A stretch of DNA of 64,000 nucleotides from Kaustia mangrovi (GCF_015482775.1 NZ_CP058214.1:2284501-2348500); one strand, 5' to 3'. Numbered from the stretch's first letter, positions 34,591 through 45,133 are shown. Numbers and translations: made by a program. The notes: generated by a model not told the origin, from the letters alone.

Positions 34591-36150
34591 GTGGTGGAGA
34601 GCAGCGGCAATGCGGCATATCATTTCGTGGACCGGCACCGGTCCTCGCCGGTCGGCGACAAGCCCGCCTTCGTGGAGTGCGGTCCGGGCGGGCGGACACT
34701 GACCTACAACGCGCTCGCGACGCAGTCCGACCGCATGGCGGCGCTCTACGACCGCCACGGCATCAGGCGCGAGGACCGCGCGGCCATGCTGGTGCTCGAC
34801 GAGATCGAGTTCCCCGTCGTCTTCTGGGGCAGCCTCAAGGCCGGCGTCATTCCCGTTCCGCTCAACACGCTCCTGTCAGCCGAGCTCTACGAGACCATCC
34901 TTCGCGACAGCCGGGCGCGCGCGCTCTTCGTCTCCGCCGCGCTTCTGCCCGTCGTGACCCCCATACTGGCCTCCTGCCCGCAGCTCGAGGCCGTGTTCGT
35001 CATCGGCGGCGACGCGCCGGAGGGAACGCTCTCCTTCGCCGACGAGCTTGCCCGGAGCGAGGATCGCCCGGCAGTCGCGGTCTCGGCAGACGAATGCGCC
35101 TTCTGGCTCTACTCCTCCGGCTCGACCGGCCAGCCCAAGGGTGTGCGCCACGTCCATGGAAGCCTGAAGGCCACGGCAGACACCTACGGCGCACAGGTGC
35201 TGGGAATCGAGGAAGGCGACACGGTCTTCTCCGTCGCCAAGATGTTCTTCGCCTACGGCCTCGGCAACGCCATGACCTTCCCGATGTCGGTCGGCGCGAC
35301 GACGGTCCTGCTCTCCGGCCGCCCGACGCCTGACAGCGTGCGCGAAGCGGTCGACACCTTCAGCCCCACGGTCTTCTGCGGCGTCCCGACCTTCTATGCG
35401 GCCTTTCTCGCCGCCCTCGGCGATGAGCGTCCGGCGGGTTTCGGCCGGCTGCGCCGGTGCATCTCCGCCGGCGAGGCGCTGCCTGAGGAGATCGGCCAGC
35501 GCTGGCGAAACCTCATGGGCGTCGACATCCTCGACGGCGTGGGCTCGACGGAACTGTTGCATATCTTCCTGTCCAACAGCCCCGGCGACGTCGTCTACGG
35601 CACGTCCGGCCGCGCCGTGCCGGGCTACGAGATCCGGCTGGTGGACGATGCCGGCGGCGATGTCGGCCCCGGCGGCATCGGCGAGCTGATCGTCAAGGGC
35701 CCCTCGGCGGCGGAAAGCTACTGGAACCAGCGCTCCAAGAGCCGGTCGACCTTCGAGGGGATGTGGACCCGCACCGGCGACAAGTACGAGCGCCGCGCGG
35801 ATGGCCGCCTCGTCTATTGCGGGCGCACCGACGACATGTTCAAGGTCTCCGGCATCTGGGTCTCGCCCTTCGAGATCGAACAGGCGCTGATCGCCCATCC
35901 CGGCGTGCTGGAGGCCGCCGTCGTGGCCGAGCGCGACACCGACGGCCTGGAGAAGCCCAAGGCCTATGTGGTCCTCAAGGAACCGGGCGAGGCAGCCGAT
36001 ATCGCGGGCGAGCTCAAGGCGTTCGTGAAGGACAGGATCGGCAAGTGGAAATATCCGCGCTGGGTGGAGATCCTCCCCGACCTGCCGAAGACGGCGACCG
36101 GCAAGATCCAGCGCTTCAAGCTCAGAACCCGCGAGAAGGAAACGGCATGA
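34591..36150 (+). CDS. bclA: Benzoate-CoA ligase family protein
   Basis: 519 residues. It activates benzoate to benzoyl-CoA with ATP, the first step of the box route. The AMP-binding P-loop is YSSGSTGQPKGVRH (about 173-186), followed by AKMFFAYGLGNAMTFPMSVGA, which is typical of benzoate-CoA ligases. WTRTGDKY and C-terminal KTATGKIQRFKLR (catalytic Lys) complete the enzyme. It overlaps the hydrolase gene by four bases. A broader range (for example hydroxy- or fluorobenzoates) cannot be excluded. A possible GTG start at 34591 has GGGAGG upstream. Confidence 0.92.
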   Translation: MVESSGNAAYHFVDRHRSSPVGDKPAFVECGPGGRTLTYNALATQSDRMAALYDRHGIRREDRAAMLVLDEIEFPVVFWGSLKAGVIPVPLNTLLSAELYETILRDSRARALFVSAALLPVVTPILASCPQLEAVFVIGGDAPEGTLSFADELARSEDRPAVAVSADECAFWLYSSGSTGQPKGVRHVHGSLKATADTYGAQVLGIEEGDTVFSVAKMFFAYGLGNAMTFPMSVGATTVLLSGRPTPDSVREAVDTFSPTVFCGVPTFYAAFLAALGDERPAGFGRLRRCISAGEALPEEIGQRWRNLMGVDILDGVGSTELLHIFLSNSPGDVVYGTSGRAVPGYEIRLVDDAGGDVGPGGIGELIVKGPSAAESYWNQRSKSRSTFEGMWTRTGDKYERRADGRLVYCGRTDDMFKVSGIWVSPFEIEQALIAHPGVLEAAVVAERDTDGLEKPKAYVVLKEPGEAADIAGELKAFVKDRIGKWKYPRWVEILPDLPKTATGKIQRFKLRTREKETA

Positions 36151-36965
36151 CGCAGGAGCCAGGCGAGACCGTCGGCATCGCCGCCGGCGGCAAGACACTC
36201 GAGGGCCGGTTCTTCGGGCCGAGGCCGGACGAGGCGCCGACCATCGTCCTGCTCCATGAGGGGCTCGGCTCGGTGAGCCTGTGGAAGGACTTCCCCGCGC
36301 GCCTGGCGGCGGCGACCGGCCATGGCGTCTTCGCCTATTCGCGTGCCGGCTACGGCCAGTCGGACCCGGCGGAGCTGCCCCGCCCGCTCGACTACATGAC
36401 GCGCGAGGCTGTCGACGTGCTGCCGGAGGTCCTCGACGCCATCGGCTTTCGGACCGGCATCCTGCTCGGTCACAGCGACGGTGCGTCCATCGCGGCGATC
36501 CACGCCGGCAGCCTGGCCGATTTCCGGGTGCGCGGCCTGTGCCTTATCGCACCGCACTTCTTCACCGAGGCCTCTGGACTTGCCGCCATAGCACAGGCGA
36601 GGACGGCCTATGAGGATAGCGATCTGCGCGCGCGGCTCGCCCGCCACCACAAGGACCCCGACACTGCCTTCCGGGGCTGGAACGACGCCTGGCTCGACCC
36701 GGCATTCAAGGCCTGGACCATCGAGGAGGTCATCGCCTATATCCGCGTGCCCGTCCTCGCCATCCAGGGGCGCGACGACCAGTACGGGACCCTCGCCCAG
36801 ATCGACGCGCTGGAGACGCAGGCCTACTGCCCCGTCGATGTCGGCATCGTGGAGGATTGCGGGCACTCCCCGCATCTGGAGAAACCGGACGAGACCCTCC
36901 GGCTGATCGCCGATTTCGTCCGGCGCCTCGACCGGATCGAGGCGGCCAGGGCGGTGACGGCATGA
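36147..36965 (+). CDS. Alpha/beta hydrolase of the box operon
   Basis: 272 residues. The oxyanion-loop segment is LLHEGLGSVSLW, the Ser nucleophile sits in LGHSDGAS (about residue 110), and the His is in DCGHSPHLEKPD near the end. Such a hydrolase is often found in box clusters. It may hydrolyse a CoA ester or a lactone formed from ring-cleavage by-products, but its substrate is not established. ATGA overlaps on both sides (ligase upstream, dehydrogenase downstream) imply tight coupling. Confidence 0.85.
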   Translation: MTQEPGETVGIAAGGKTLEGRFFGPRPDEAPTIVLLHEGLGSVSLWKDFPARLAAATGHGVFAYSRAGYGQSDPAELPRPLDYMTREAVDVLPEVLDAIGFRTGILLGHSDGASIAAIHAGSLADFRVRGLCLIAPHFFTEASGLAAIAQARTAYEDSDLRARLARHHKDPDTAFRGWNDAWLDPAFKAWTIEEVIAYIRVPVLAIQGRDDQYGTLAQIDALETQAYCPVDVGIVEDCGHSPHLEKPDETLRLIADFVRRLDRIEAARAVTA

Positions 36966-38530
36966 GGCTTCAAAGCTACATCTGCGGCCGCTGGACCGAC
37001 GGCAACGGCGCCGGACGCCCGCTCCGCAATCCGGTGACCGGCGAGGTCGTCGCCGAGGCGGATGCGAGCGGCATCGACCCCGATGCGGCCCTCGGTTTCG
37101 CCCGGAACGAGGGCGGCGCGGCCCTGAACGCCCTGACCTTCGCCGAGCGCGGAGCGGTTCTGAAGGCCATCGCCGATGTGCTCGCCGCCAACCGCGACAA
37201 ATATGGCGAGATCGCCCGCATCAACTCCGGCAACACGGCCGTCGATGCGGCCATCGACATCGATGGCGGTATCGGCACGCTCAGATATTACGCCCGTCTC
37301 GGCCGGGGGCTGGGCGAGGCACGCACCATCGTCGAGGAGGGCCGCGACCAGCTCGCCCGCGAGCCGGTGTTCTTCGCCGGCCATGTCTGGACGACGCGGC
37401 CCGGCGTCGCGGTGCAGGTCAACGCCTTCAACTTCCCCTCATGGGGCCTGTGGGAAAAGGTCGCCACCGCCCTTCTCGCCGGTGCGCCCAGCGTGGCCAA
37501 GCCCGCCACGGCGACCGCATGGCTGTCGCATGAGATGGTGCGCGACGTCGTGGCCTCGGGCGTCGCGCCGGAGGGCGCGCTCAACCTCGTCTGCGGCGGC
37601 GGCGAGGGTCTTGTCGGCGCGCTTCGGCCGATGGATTCGCTCGCCTTCACCGGATCGGCGGAGACCGCCCGGGCGCTCCGCGCGGACGCCAACATCCTCG
37701 CCCGCGCGCCGCGCCTCACCGTGGAGGCCGACAGCGTCAACGCGACGATAATCGGTCCCGACGCCGGCCCGGGCTCGGCCCTTTTCGACCTGGCGGTGCG
37801 CGAGATCGTCAAGGCGCTGAGCGTCAAGGCGGGTCAGCTCTGCACCAATATCCGCCGCATCCTCGTGGCCCGCGAGCACAGGGACGCGCTGGAGGAGGCC
37901 GTCGCGGCCAGGCTTGCTGGCCTGACGGTCGGCGACCCGCAGGACGAGACCGTCCGCGTCGGCCCGCTCGTCGACAAGGCCCAGCAGGCGCAAGCGCTCG
38001 CGGGCATCGCGCGGCTCGGCGCGGAGGCCCGTATCGTGGCGGGCGGCGGCGTGCCGGAGACGCTGGCGGGCGCCGACCGGGAGGCGGGCGCCTTCGTTGC
38101 TCCCACGCTCCTGTCCTGCGCCGATCCCGCGGATGGCAAGGCGGTGCACGAGACGGAGGTGTTCGGCCCCTGCGCAACCGTCATGCCCTATGGCACGCTC
38201 GACGAGGCCACCGCGCTCGCCGCGCGCGCCGGCGGATCGCTGGCGGTCAGCCTGTTCTCCAACGATCCGGACGTGCTGGCGGAAACGGCGCTGCGGCTCG
38301 CGCCATGGCACGGGCGGGTGATGACGGTCGACGAGGAGGTGGGCCGCAACCACACCGGCCACCCCATCGTCATGCCCCAATGCGTCCATAGCGGCCCCGG
38401 CCGGGCCGGCGGCGGGGAGGAGCTCGGAGGCCTGCGCGGCTTGCGGTTCCACATGCACAGAAGCGCCATCCAGGGCTCGGGCACCATGCTCGACCGCCTG
38501 GAGGGCCTTTGTGCCAGGGCGGCCCTTTAA
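36962..38530 (+). CDS. boxD: 3,4-dehydroadipyl-CoA semialdehyde dehydrogenase (BoxD-type)
   Basis: 522 residues of the aldehyde dehydrogenase superfamily. NAFNFPSWGLWEK (about 154-166) and GSAETARAL form the coenzyme site, LTVEADSVNA holds the general-base Glu, and VKAGQLCTNIRR has the catalytic Cys (about residue 295). The pattern matches the PaaZ N-terminal/BoxD group rather than ordinary betaine-type enzymes. It oxidises the semialdehyde released by BoxC to 3,4-dehydroadipyl-CoA. It overlaps the hydrolase gene by ATGA. Confidence 0.88.
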   Translation: MRLQSYICGRWTDGNGAGRPLRNPVTGEVVAEADASGIDPDAALGFARNEGGAALNALTFAERGAVLKAIADVLAANRDKYGEIARINSGNTAVDAAIDIDGGIGTLRYYARLGRGLGEARTIVEEGRDQLAREPVFFAGHVWTTRPGVAVQVNAFNFPSWGLWEKVATALLAGAPSVAKPATATAWLSHEMVRDVVASGVAPEGALNLVCGGGEGLVGALRPMDSLAFTGSAETARALRADANILARAPRLTVEADSVNATIIGPDAGPGSALFDLAVREIVKALSVKAGQLCTNIRRILVAREHRDALEEAVAARLAGLTVGDPQDETVRVGPLVDKAQQAQALAGIARLGAEARIVAGGGVPETLAGADREAGAFVAPTLLSCADPADGKAVHETEVFGPCATVMPYGTLDEATALAARAGGSLAVSLFSNDPDVLAETALRLAPWHGRVMTVDEEVGRNHTGHPIVMPQCVHSGPGRAGGGEELGGLRGLRFHMHRSAIQGSGTMLDRLEGLCARAAL

Positions 38531-38573
38531 GGGCGCGATCGGCATGGCGGCGGCGCAGGACATAGGAACGGAA

Positions 38574-39056
38574 ATGGGCGTGCGCCTTCCCTCCTATCGC
38601 CACCTGCCCGGCGTCAATGCCCGGCCGCGGGACGGCGTCCTCGCGCGGATCGCGGAGACCGCGCCGGAGGTGACGGCCAGTACCGACGCCTTGTCCAATC
38701 CCGCATGGCGCCACGGCGTCGCCTTTCTGAAGGCGGGCTTCTACTGGGAGGCGCACGAGGTGCTGGAGCCCGTCTGGCTCAACGCCCCGCCCAACAGCCG
38801 CGAACGGGCGCTCGTCCAGGGCACGATCCAGTTCGCCAATGCCGCGCTGAAGGCCCTGCTCGACCGGCCGAACGCGGCGCGCCGCCTGGCCGACATCGCC
38901 ATCGGCCATTTCGCGGAGGCCGGCGGACCGGGCGGCCGTCCGGTCATGGCCATCGCGCCCGGCACGGCCATCGCGACCGTCGAGGCCTTCAAGACCGCAC
39001 TGGCCGCGGGGAACGACTGGAGCGCTTCGGTCTCGGCGTTTCCGCATATCGGGTAA
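38574..39056 (+). CDS. DUF309 domain protein in the box operon
   Basis: About 160 residues. FYWEAHEVLEPVW (about 60-72) followed by ERALVQGTIQFANAALKALL is the DUF309 core with its paired acidic and His residues. The biochemical role of DUF309 is unknown. Presence in box clusters may be regular, so it may help the pathway. The start is uncertain: ATG 38574 is used, ATG 38544 is possible, and a start at 38511 would overlap the dehydrogenase gene. Confidence 0.75.
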   Translation: MGVRLPSYRHLPGVNARPRDGVLARIAETAPEVTASTDALSNPAWRHGVAFLKAGFYWEAHEVLEPVWLNAPPNSRERALVQGTIQFANAALKALLDRPNAARRLADIAIGHFAEAGGPGGRPVMAIAPGTAIATVEAFKTALAAGNDWSASVSAFPHIG

Positions 39057-39057
39057 C

Positions 39058-39071
39058 TGCAAAATAATGCA
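39058..39071. promoter_or_regulatory. Candidate BoxR operator 3
   Basis: TGCAAAATAATGCA, 12 of 14 matches to the consensus, beginning two bases after the DUF309 stop. With operator 4 it brackets an AT-rich spacer ahead of boxC, suggesting that boxCBA have their own regulated promoter within the larger cluster. Confidence 0.65.
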
Positions 39072-39159
39072 CACACTACCCAGAACGAGCCCGCCAAATC
39101 AGGCATTCTGAAATATATTGATAAACTTGCCGATTTTGCCTCTGGACGCCTCGGATATC

Positions 39160-39173
39160 TGCATTATAATGCA
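39160..39173. promoter_or_regulatory. Candidate BoxR operator 4, perfect palindrome over a TATAAT box
   Basis: TGCATTATAATGCA is a perfect 14-bp palindrome, 29 bp before the GTG start of boxC. Its centre contains TATAAT at 39165-39170, a consensus -10 hexamer, so a bound repressor would block RNA polymerase directly. No good -35 is visible at 16-18 bp upstream. Confidence 0.75.
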
Positions 39174-39201
39174 AATCACCAGACACAAGGGAGACAATCT
39201 G

Positions 39202-40863
39202 GTGCGTAACGCGATCGACTTTCAGACAAGCCCCGACCGATACCGGCACTGGCGTGTCGAATATGACGGCGACGTCGCCAATCTGTTCATGGATGTCGAC
39301 GAGAAGGGCGGGCTGTTCGAGGGCTATGAGCTGAAGCTCAACTCCTACGACCTCGGTGTCGATATCGAGCTCGCCGACATCGTCCAGCGCATGCGCTTCG
39401 AGCACCCGGAGGTGAAGGCGGTGGTGCTGCAGTCGGGCAAGGACAAGGTGTTCTGCGCCGGAGCCAATATCCGAATGCTGGCCGGCGCGGCCCATGCCCA
39501 CAAGGTCAATTTCTGCAAGTTCACCAACGAGACGCGCAACACCTACGAGGCGGCGGGCGCGGAGTCCGGCCAGCACTATATCTGCGCGGTCCGGGGCTCG
39601 TGCGCCGGCGGCGGCTACGAGCTGGCGCTTGCCTGCGACCACATCATGCTGACCGATGACGGCGCCTCCAATGTCGCCCTGCCCGAGGTGCCGCTGCTCG
39701 CCGTTCTCCCCGGCACGGGCGGCCTCACCCGCGTCACCGACAAGCGCAAGGTGCGCCGCGACCTGGCCGATGTCTTCTGCTCGGTGGAGGAGGGCGTGAG
39801 GGGCAAGCGTGCGAAGGACTGGAACCTCGTCGACGAGGTCGTCCCCAACAGCCGCTTCGCGGAAACGGTCGCCGAACGCGCCAGGGAGTTCGCCGCAAGG
39901 TCGAGCCGCGCGCCGGCGGACAGGGGCATCGCGCTCGACCCCCTCGAGCGCCGCTTCGCCGATGACGGCTCCGTCGTCTATTCCACCGTCGAGGTCGCCG
40001 TCGACCGCGCGCGCGGCCTCGCCACCGTCGAGATCGCCGGCCCGTCCGATCCGGCACCGGCCTCCGCCGACGCCCTCGTCGAGGAGGGCGCGCAGAGCTG
40101 GATGCTCCGATGCGCGCGCGAGCTCGACGACGCCATCCTGCATCTGAGGCTCAACGAGCCCGAGCTCGGCGTCCTCGTCTTCAAGACGCAGGGCGACCCG
40201 GCGCAGGTCGCAGCGCACGAGCGCGCGCTCATCGACAACAGGGACCACTGGCTCGCCCACGAGATCCTGCTCTACTGGAAGCGGGTCCTGAAGCGCATCG
40301 ACATGACGTCGCGCTCGCTGGTCGCGCTCATCGAGCCGGGCTCGTGCTTTGCGGGAACCCTTGCCGAAATCGCCTTCGCCGCCGACCGCGCCTACATGGC
40401 GGACGGCGAGTTCGAGGGCGACAACCGCCCCGTCGCGACCCTCACCCTGACGGAGGCGAATTTCGGCCCCTATCCGATGGCCAACGACCTGACGCGCCTT
40501 CAGACGCGCTTCCTCGGCGCGCCCGACGCGGTCGAGGCGGCGAAGGCGGAGAAGGACACCGCGCTCGAGGCGGCAGACGCCAGCCGGCTCGGGCTCGTGA
40601 CCTTCGCGCTCGACGACATCGACTGGGAGGACGAGGTGCGCGTGTTCCTGGAGGAGCGCGCGAGCTTCTCGCCCGATGCCATGACCGGCATGGAGGCCAA
40701 TCTCCGCTTCGCCGGCCCGGAGACCATGGAAACCCGCGTCTTCGGCCGCCTCACCGCCTGGCAGAACTGGATATTCCAGCGCCCCAACGCCGTCGGCGAG
40801 ACCGGCGCGCTGAGGCGCTATGGAACCGGGATGCGCGGCGAGTTCGACATGGGTCGGGTCTGA
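39202..40863 (+). CDS. boxC: Benzoyl-CoA-dihydrodiol lyase / 2,3-epoxybenzoyl-CoA hydrolase (BoxC)
   Basis: 553 residues. Duplicated crotonase-like halves are visible: VFCAGANIRMLAG and ICAVRGSCAGGGYELALACDHIML in the first, and a degenerate second half including SLVALIEPGSCFAGTLAEIAFAADRAYM. It opens the ring of 2,3-epoxybenzoyl-CoA, releasing formate and the dehydroadipyl semialdehyde. The GTG at 39202 with AAGGGAGA is favoured. The open frame runs left across operator 4 to 39118, which is unlikely to be coding. Confidence 0.95.
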   Translation: MRNAIDFQTSPDRYRHWRVEYDGDVANLFMDVDEKGGLFEGYELKLNSYDLGVDIELADIVQRMRFEHPEVKAVVLQSGKDKVFCAGANIRMLAGAAHAHKVNFCKFTNETRNTYEAAGAESGQHYICAVRGSCAGGGYELALACDHIMLTDDGASNVALPEVPLLAVLPGTGGLTRVTDKRKVRRDLADVFCSVEEGVRGKRAKDWNLVDEVVPNSRFAETVAERAREFAARSSRAPADRGIALDPLERRFADDGSVVYSTVEVAVDRARGLATVEIAGPSDPAPASADALVEEGAQSWMLRCARELDDAILHLRLNEPELGVLVFKTQGDPAQVAAHERALIDNRDHWLAHEILLYWKRVLKRIDMTSRSLVALIEPGSCFAGTLAEIAFAADRAYMADGEFEGDNRPVATLTLTEANFGPYPMANDLTRLQTRFLGAPDAVEAAKAEKDTALEAADASRLGLVTFALDDIDWEDEVRVFLEERASFSPDAMTGMEANLRFAGPETMETRVFGRLTAWQNWIFQRPNAVGETGALRRYGTGMRGEFDMGRV

Positions 40864-40892
40864 CCGGACCGTTTCTTTCAGGGAGATCGACG

Positions 40893-42344
<1,452 letters not shown>

Positions 42345-42362
42345 GGCGCCATGAATCGCGCG

Positions 42363-42406
42363 CCCCTCGCCCTCCCTCCCGCCAGGGGGAGAGGAAGGGC
42401 GAGGGG
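42363..42406 (+). repeat. Hairpin between boxB and boxA
   Basis: CCCCTCGCCCTCCCTCCC and the complementary GGGGGAGAGGAAGGGCGAGGGG form an imperfect stem of about 18 bp with a four-base loop, placed 19 bp after boxB and 20 bp before boxA. It resembles other GC-rich stems in this window (11.3, 27.8 and 61.6 kb). It could stabilise the boxB message or lower boxA expression. Confidence 0.6.
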
Positions 42407-42426
42407 ATTTGAGTCGAGAGAGGCAA

Positions 42427-43629
42427 ATGACAAAGCCGATCAAACAACACCTGATCGACCCTGAAATCTGCATTCGCTGCTATACGTGCGAGGAGGCATG
42501 CCCCGTGGATGCCATCACGCACAATGACGACAATGTCGTCGTCGATGCGTCGAAATGCGATTTCTGCATGGCCTGCATCGCGCCCTGCCCGACCGGCTCC
42601 ATCGACAATTGGCGCGTGGTGGCCAAGGCCTATTCGCTCGAAGAGCAGTTCGAATGGCTGGAGCTCCCCGAGCAGGAGGCGCTTGCCGGACCGGGCGACG
42701 GCGGCGAAGCCGATACCACGCTGGAAGCCCTCGACGACGAGGTCGCAGCCCTTCTCGCCGAAGCCCACAAGGGCGCGGGCGGCAAGGCCAAGGCACCGCC
42801 ATCGGCGTCGAAGCCGAGCATCAATCTCTACAATCTCGGCCACCCGGCAGAGGCGGTCGTCCAGGGCAATTACCGGCTCACCGCGGAGGACGCCGACAGC
42901 GATGTGCGCCATATCATCCTCGATCTCGGCACCCAGTCCTTCCCCGTGCTCGAGGGCCAGAGCGTCGGCATCGCGCCGCCCGGCCTCGACGCTCAGGGCA
43001 AGCCCTTCCTGCCGCGGCTCTATTCCGTCTCGAGCCCGCGCGACGGCGAACGGCCCAATACCAACAACCTCTCGCTGACGGTGAAGCGCGAGCCGCACGG
43101 GGTCTGCTCGAACTATGTCTGCGACCTGGAGAGGGGCGACAGGGTGAAGCTCACCGGACCGTTCGGGTCCACCTTCCTCCTGCCGAACGACCCGCAGGCC
43201 AAGCTCGTCATGATCTGCACGGGCACGGGGTCCGCCCCGTTCCGCGGCTTCACCATGCGCCGGCAGCGCACCATGCCGGAGATCGCCGGCCGGATGCGCC
43301 TCTTCTTCGGCGCGCGCACGCCGGACGCCCTGCCCTATTTCGGCCCGCTCAAGAAGGTTCCGGAGGCGGTCCTGGCCAAGCATTTCGCCTTCAGCCGCGC
43401 CGAGGACGCCCCGAAGCAATATGTCCAGCACCGGCTCCTCGACGAGCGCGAAAGGCTTTCCGCCCTCATCGCCGACGCCGACACCCATATCTACATATGC
43501 GGCCTGAAGGCCATGGAGGCTGGCGTGGAAGAGGCATTCGAGGATATTGCACGCGGAGCCGGCCTCGACTGGCACACGATTCGCGACGGGATGCGCGAGG
43601 CCGGCCGGTATCACGTGGAGACCTATTAG
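42427..43629 (+). CDS. boxA: Benzoyl-CoA 2,3-epoxidase reductase subunit (BoxA)
   Basis: 400 residues. Two [4Fe-4S] ferredoxin motifs come first (CIRCYTCEEACP about 16-27, CDFCMACIAPCP about 48-59), followed by a linker and a ferredoxin-NADP reductase domain: RLYSVSSPRDGE for FAD and MICTGTGSAPFRGF for NADPH, ending YICGLKAMEAGV. It passes electrons from NADPH to BoxB. The linker between domains is Ala/Lys/Pro-rich. ATG 42427 is used. Confidence 0.95.
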   Translation: MTKPIKQHLIDPEICIRCYTCEEACPVDAITHNDDNVVVDASKCDFCMACIAPCPTGSIDNWRVVAKAYSLEEQFEWLELPEQEALAGPGDGGEADTTLEALDDEVAALLAEAHKGAGGKAKAPPSASKPSINLYNLGHPAEAVVQGNYRLTAEDADSDVRHIILDLGTQSFPVLEGQSVGIAPPGLDAQGKPFLPRLYSVSSPRDGERPNTNNLSLTVKREPHGVCSNYVCDLERGDRVKLTGPFGSTFLLPNDPQAKLVMICTGTGSAPFRGFTMRRQRTMPEIAGRMRLFFGARTPDALPYFGPLKKVPEAVLAKHFAFSRAEDAPKQYVQHRLLDERERLSALIADADTHIYICGLKAMEAGVEEAFEDIARGAGLDWHTIRDGMREAGRYHVETY

Positions 43630-43640
43630 GGAGACATGCC

Positions 43641-44081
43641 TTGGGCCCGGTCGCCGATACGGAGTTCGTCCATGCCATCCGCGTGACCTGGGCCGATTGC
43701 GACCCCGCGCTCATCGCCTATACCGGGCGCATTCCCTGCTTCGCGCTCGACGCCATAGACGCATGGTGGGCGCATCATGTGGGATATGACTGGTACCGGC
43801 TCAATCTCGACCGGGGTGTCGGCACGCCCTTCGTGCATATGAGCCTGGATTTCCGCGCGCCCGTCACGCCGCGCCACACGCTCCATTGCGCCTGCGCACC
43901 GACACGCCTCGGCACCTCCTCCATCGAATTCCGCGTCACGGGCCGGCAGGACGGCCATGTCTGCTTCGAGGGCCGGTTTGTCTGCGTCTTCGTCGAGGCG
44001 GAGACATTCCGCAAGAGGCAGGCCCCGGCCGACCTCAGGGCCATTATCGAGGGGCGGCTTGCAAATCCTGTTGATCAGTGA
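43641..44081 (+). CDS. 4-hydroxybenzoyl-CoA thioesterase-like protein
   Basis: 146 residues, hotdog fold. VTWADCDPALIAYTGRI near the N-terminus fits the 4HBT family motif with its active-site Asp, and FVHMSLDFRAPV follows. It could release benzoate or hydroxybenzoates from CoA, protecting CoA pools when the box pathway stalls. No in-frame ATG exists at a suitable place. TTG 43641 with AGGGAGA six bases upstream is chosen. Confidence 0.8.
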   Translation: MGPVADTEFVHAIRVTWADCDPALIAYTGRIPCFALDAIDAWWAHHVGYDWYRLNLDRGVGTPFVHMSLDFRAPVTPRHTLHCACAPTRLGTSSIEFRVTGRQDGHVCFEGRFVCVFVEAETFRKRQAPADLRAIIEGRLANPVDQ

Positions 44082-44132
44082 GCCTCGCGAGCGCCTCCTG
44101 TCCCGGCGCCTGCTTGCTCCGCTCACGGAGCG

Positions 44133-44146
44133 GACATTATAATGCA
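44133..44146. promoter_or_regulatory. Candidate BoxR operator 5 before boxR
   Basis: GACATTATAATGCA matches the consensus at 12 of 14 positions and again holds TATAAT (44138-44143), 23 bp before the regulator start. It suggests autoregulation. Confidence 0.65.
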
Positions 44147-44169
44147 CAGGATGGCGACGGCACGGTACT

Positions 44170-45093
44170 ATGAGTGAAATCACATCCTTCAGTGGAAAGA
44201 TCGCGTCCGTCGACACCGATGCGGGTGACCGGGAAGCCCGGACCCAGCAGTTCATCGCAACCGTCGGCTTGCGTGTGAGGACCGCACGGGCGCGCAAGGG
44301 GATCTCCCGGCGGGCCCTGTCGGAGAAGTCCGGCGTATCGCAGCGCTACCTCGCCCAGCTCGAAAGCGGCACCGGCAACGTGTCGATCGCGCTTCTGCGC
44401 AATATTGCAGAAGCCCTCGACCTGCGCATCGAATGGCTGGTGGCGGAGGAGGACCCCTGGGCGTCCGACTTCACGACGGTGGCTGCGCTCTACAGGACCG
44501 CCACGAAGGATCAGCGCCGGCGCGTCCTGGAGATTCTCGACCCCGAACATCCCAGCCTCAGGCGCATGCAGCGCGTGGCGTTCATCGGCCTGCGCGGCGC
44601 CGGCAAGTCGACGCTCGGCCGGCTGACGGCTTCTGAGCTGAACCTGCCGTTCCTCGAGCTGAACCAGGAGATCGAGCAGATATCCGGCATGCCCGTCAAC
44701 GAGCTGATCGCGCTCTATGGCCAGGAGGGCTATCGCCGGCTCGAGCGGCAATCGCTGGAGCGAATCGCGGCGACCCACGACACGCTCGTCCTCGCGGTCG
44801 CCGGCGGCATCGTGTCGGAGCCGGAGACCTACAGCTTCCTTTTGCGCAACTACCACACCATCTGGCTCAAGGCCCGGCCGGAGGAGCACATGGCCCGCGT
44901 GCTCGCCCAGGGCGACGAGCGCCCCATGGCCGGAAACCCCGCCGCCATGGACGAGCTGCGCTCCATTCTGACCAGCCGCGAGGCGCTTTACGCCAAGGCC
45001 GAAGCGGTGGTGTCCACCTCCAACCTGACGCTGGAGGAAAGCCTTGCAGCGGTACTCGAGGTGATCGAGGACAAGCGCTTCCTGACCGCGTAA
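44170..45093 (+). CDS. boxR: BoxR/BzdR-type regulator: HTH plus shikimate kinase-like domain
   Basis: 307 residues. An N-terminal Cro/XRE HTH (VRTARARKGISRRALSEKSG to about residue 90) is joined to a shikimate kinase-like domain with Walker A GLRGAGKST (about 142-150). This two-part arrangement is specific to the BzdR/BoxR regulators that repress benzoate genes and are released by benzoyl-CoA. It sits at the right end of the box operon with a TGCATTATAATGCA-type site in front, as do the other box promoters. Kinase activity is not expected. Confidence 0.93.
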   Translation: MSEITSFSGKIASVDTDAGDREARTQQFIATVGLRVRTARARKGISRRALSEKSGVSQRYLAQLESGTGNVSIALLRNIAEALDLRIEWLVAEEDPWASDFTTVAALYRTATKDQRRRVLEILDPEHPSLRRMQRVAFIGLRGAGKSTLGRLTASELNLPFLELNQEIEQISGMPVNELIALYGQEGYRRLERQSLERIAATHDTLVLAVAGGIVSEPETYSFLLRNYHTIWLKARPEEHMARVLAQGDERPMAGNPAAMDELRSILTSREALYAKAEAVVSTSNLTLEESLAAVLEVIEDKRFLTA

Positions 45094-45105
45094 TTGCCGC
45101 CGCGC

Positions 45106-45133
45106 GGCCAGCCCCGCCTTGACCGGGGAGGCC
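45106..45133. terminator. Possible terminator after boxR
   Basis: GGCCAGCCCC and GGGGAGGCC pair across a short loop, 12 bases after the boxR stop, with one mismatch. There is no T-run. It may end the box transcript before the small gene at 45260. Confidence 0.4.
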
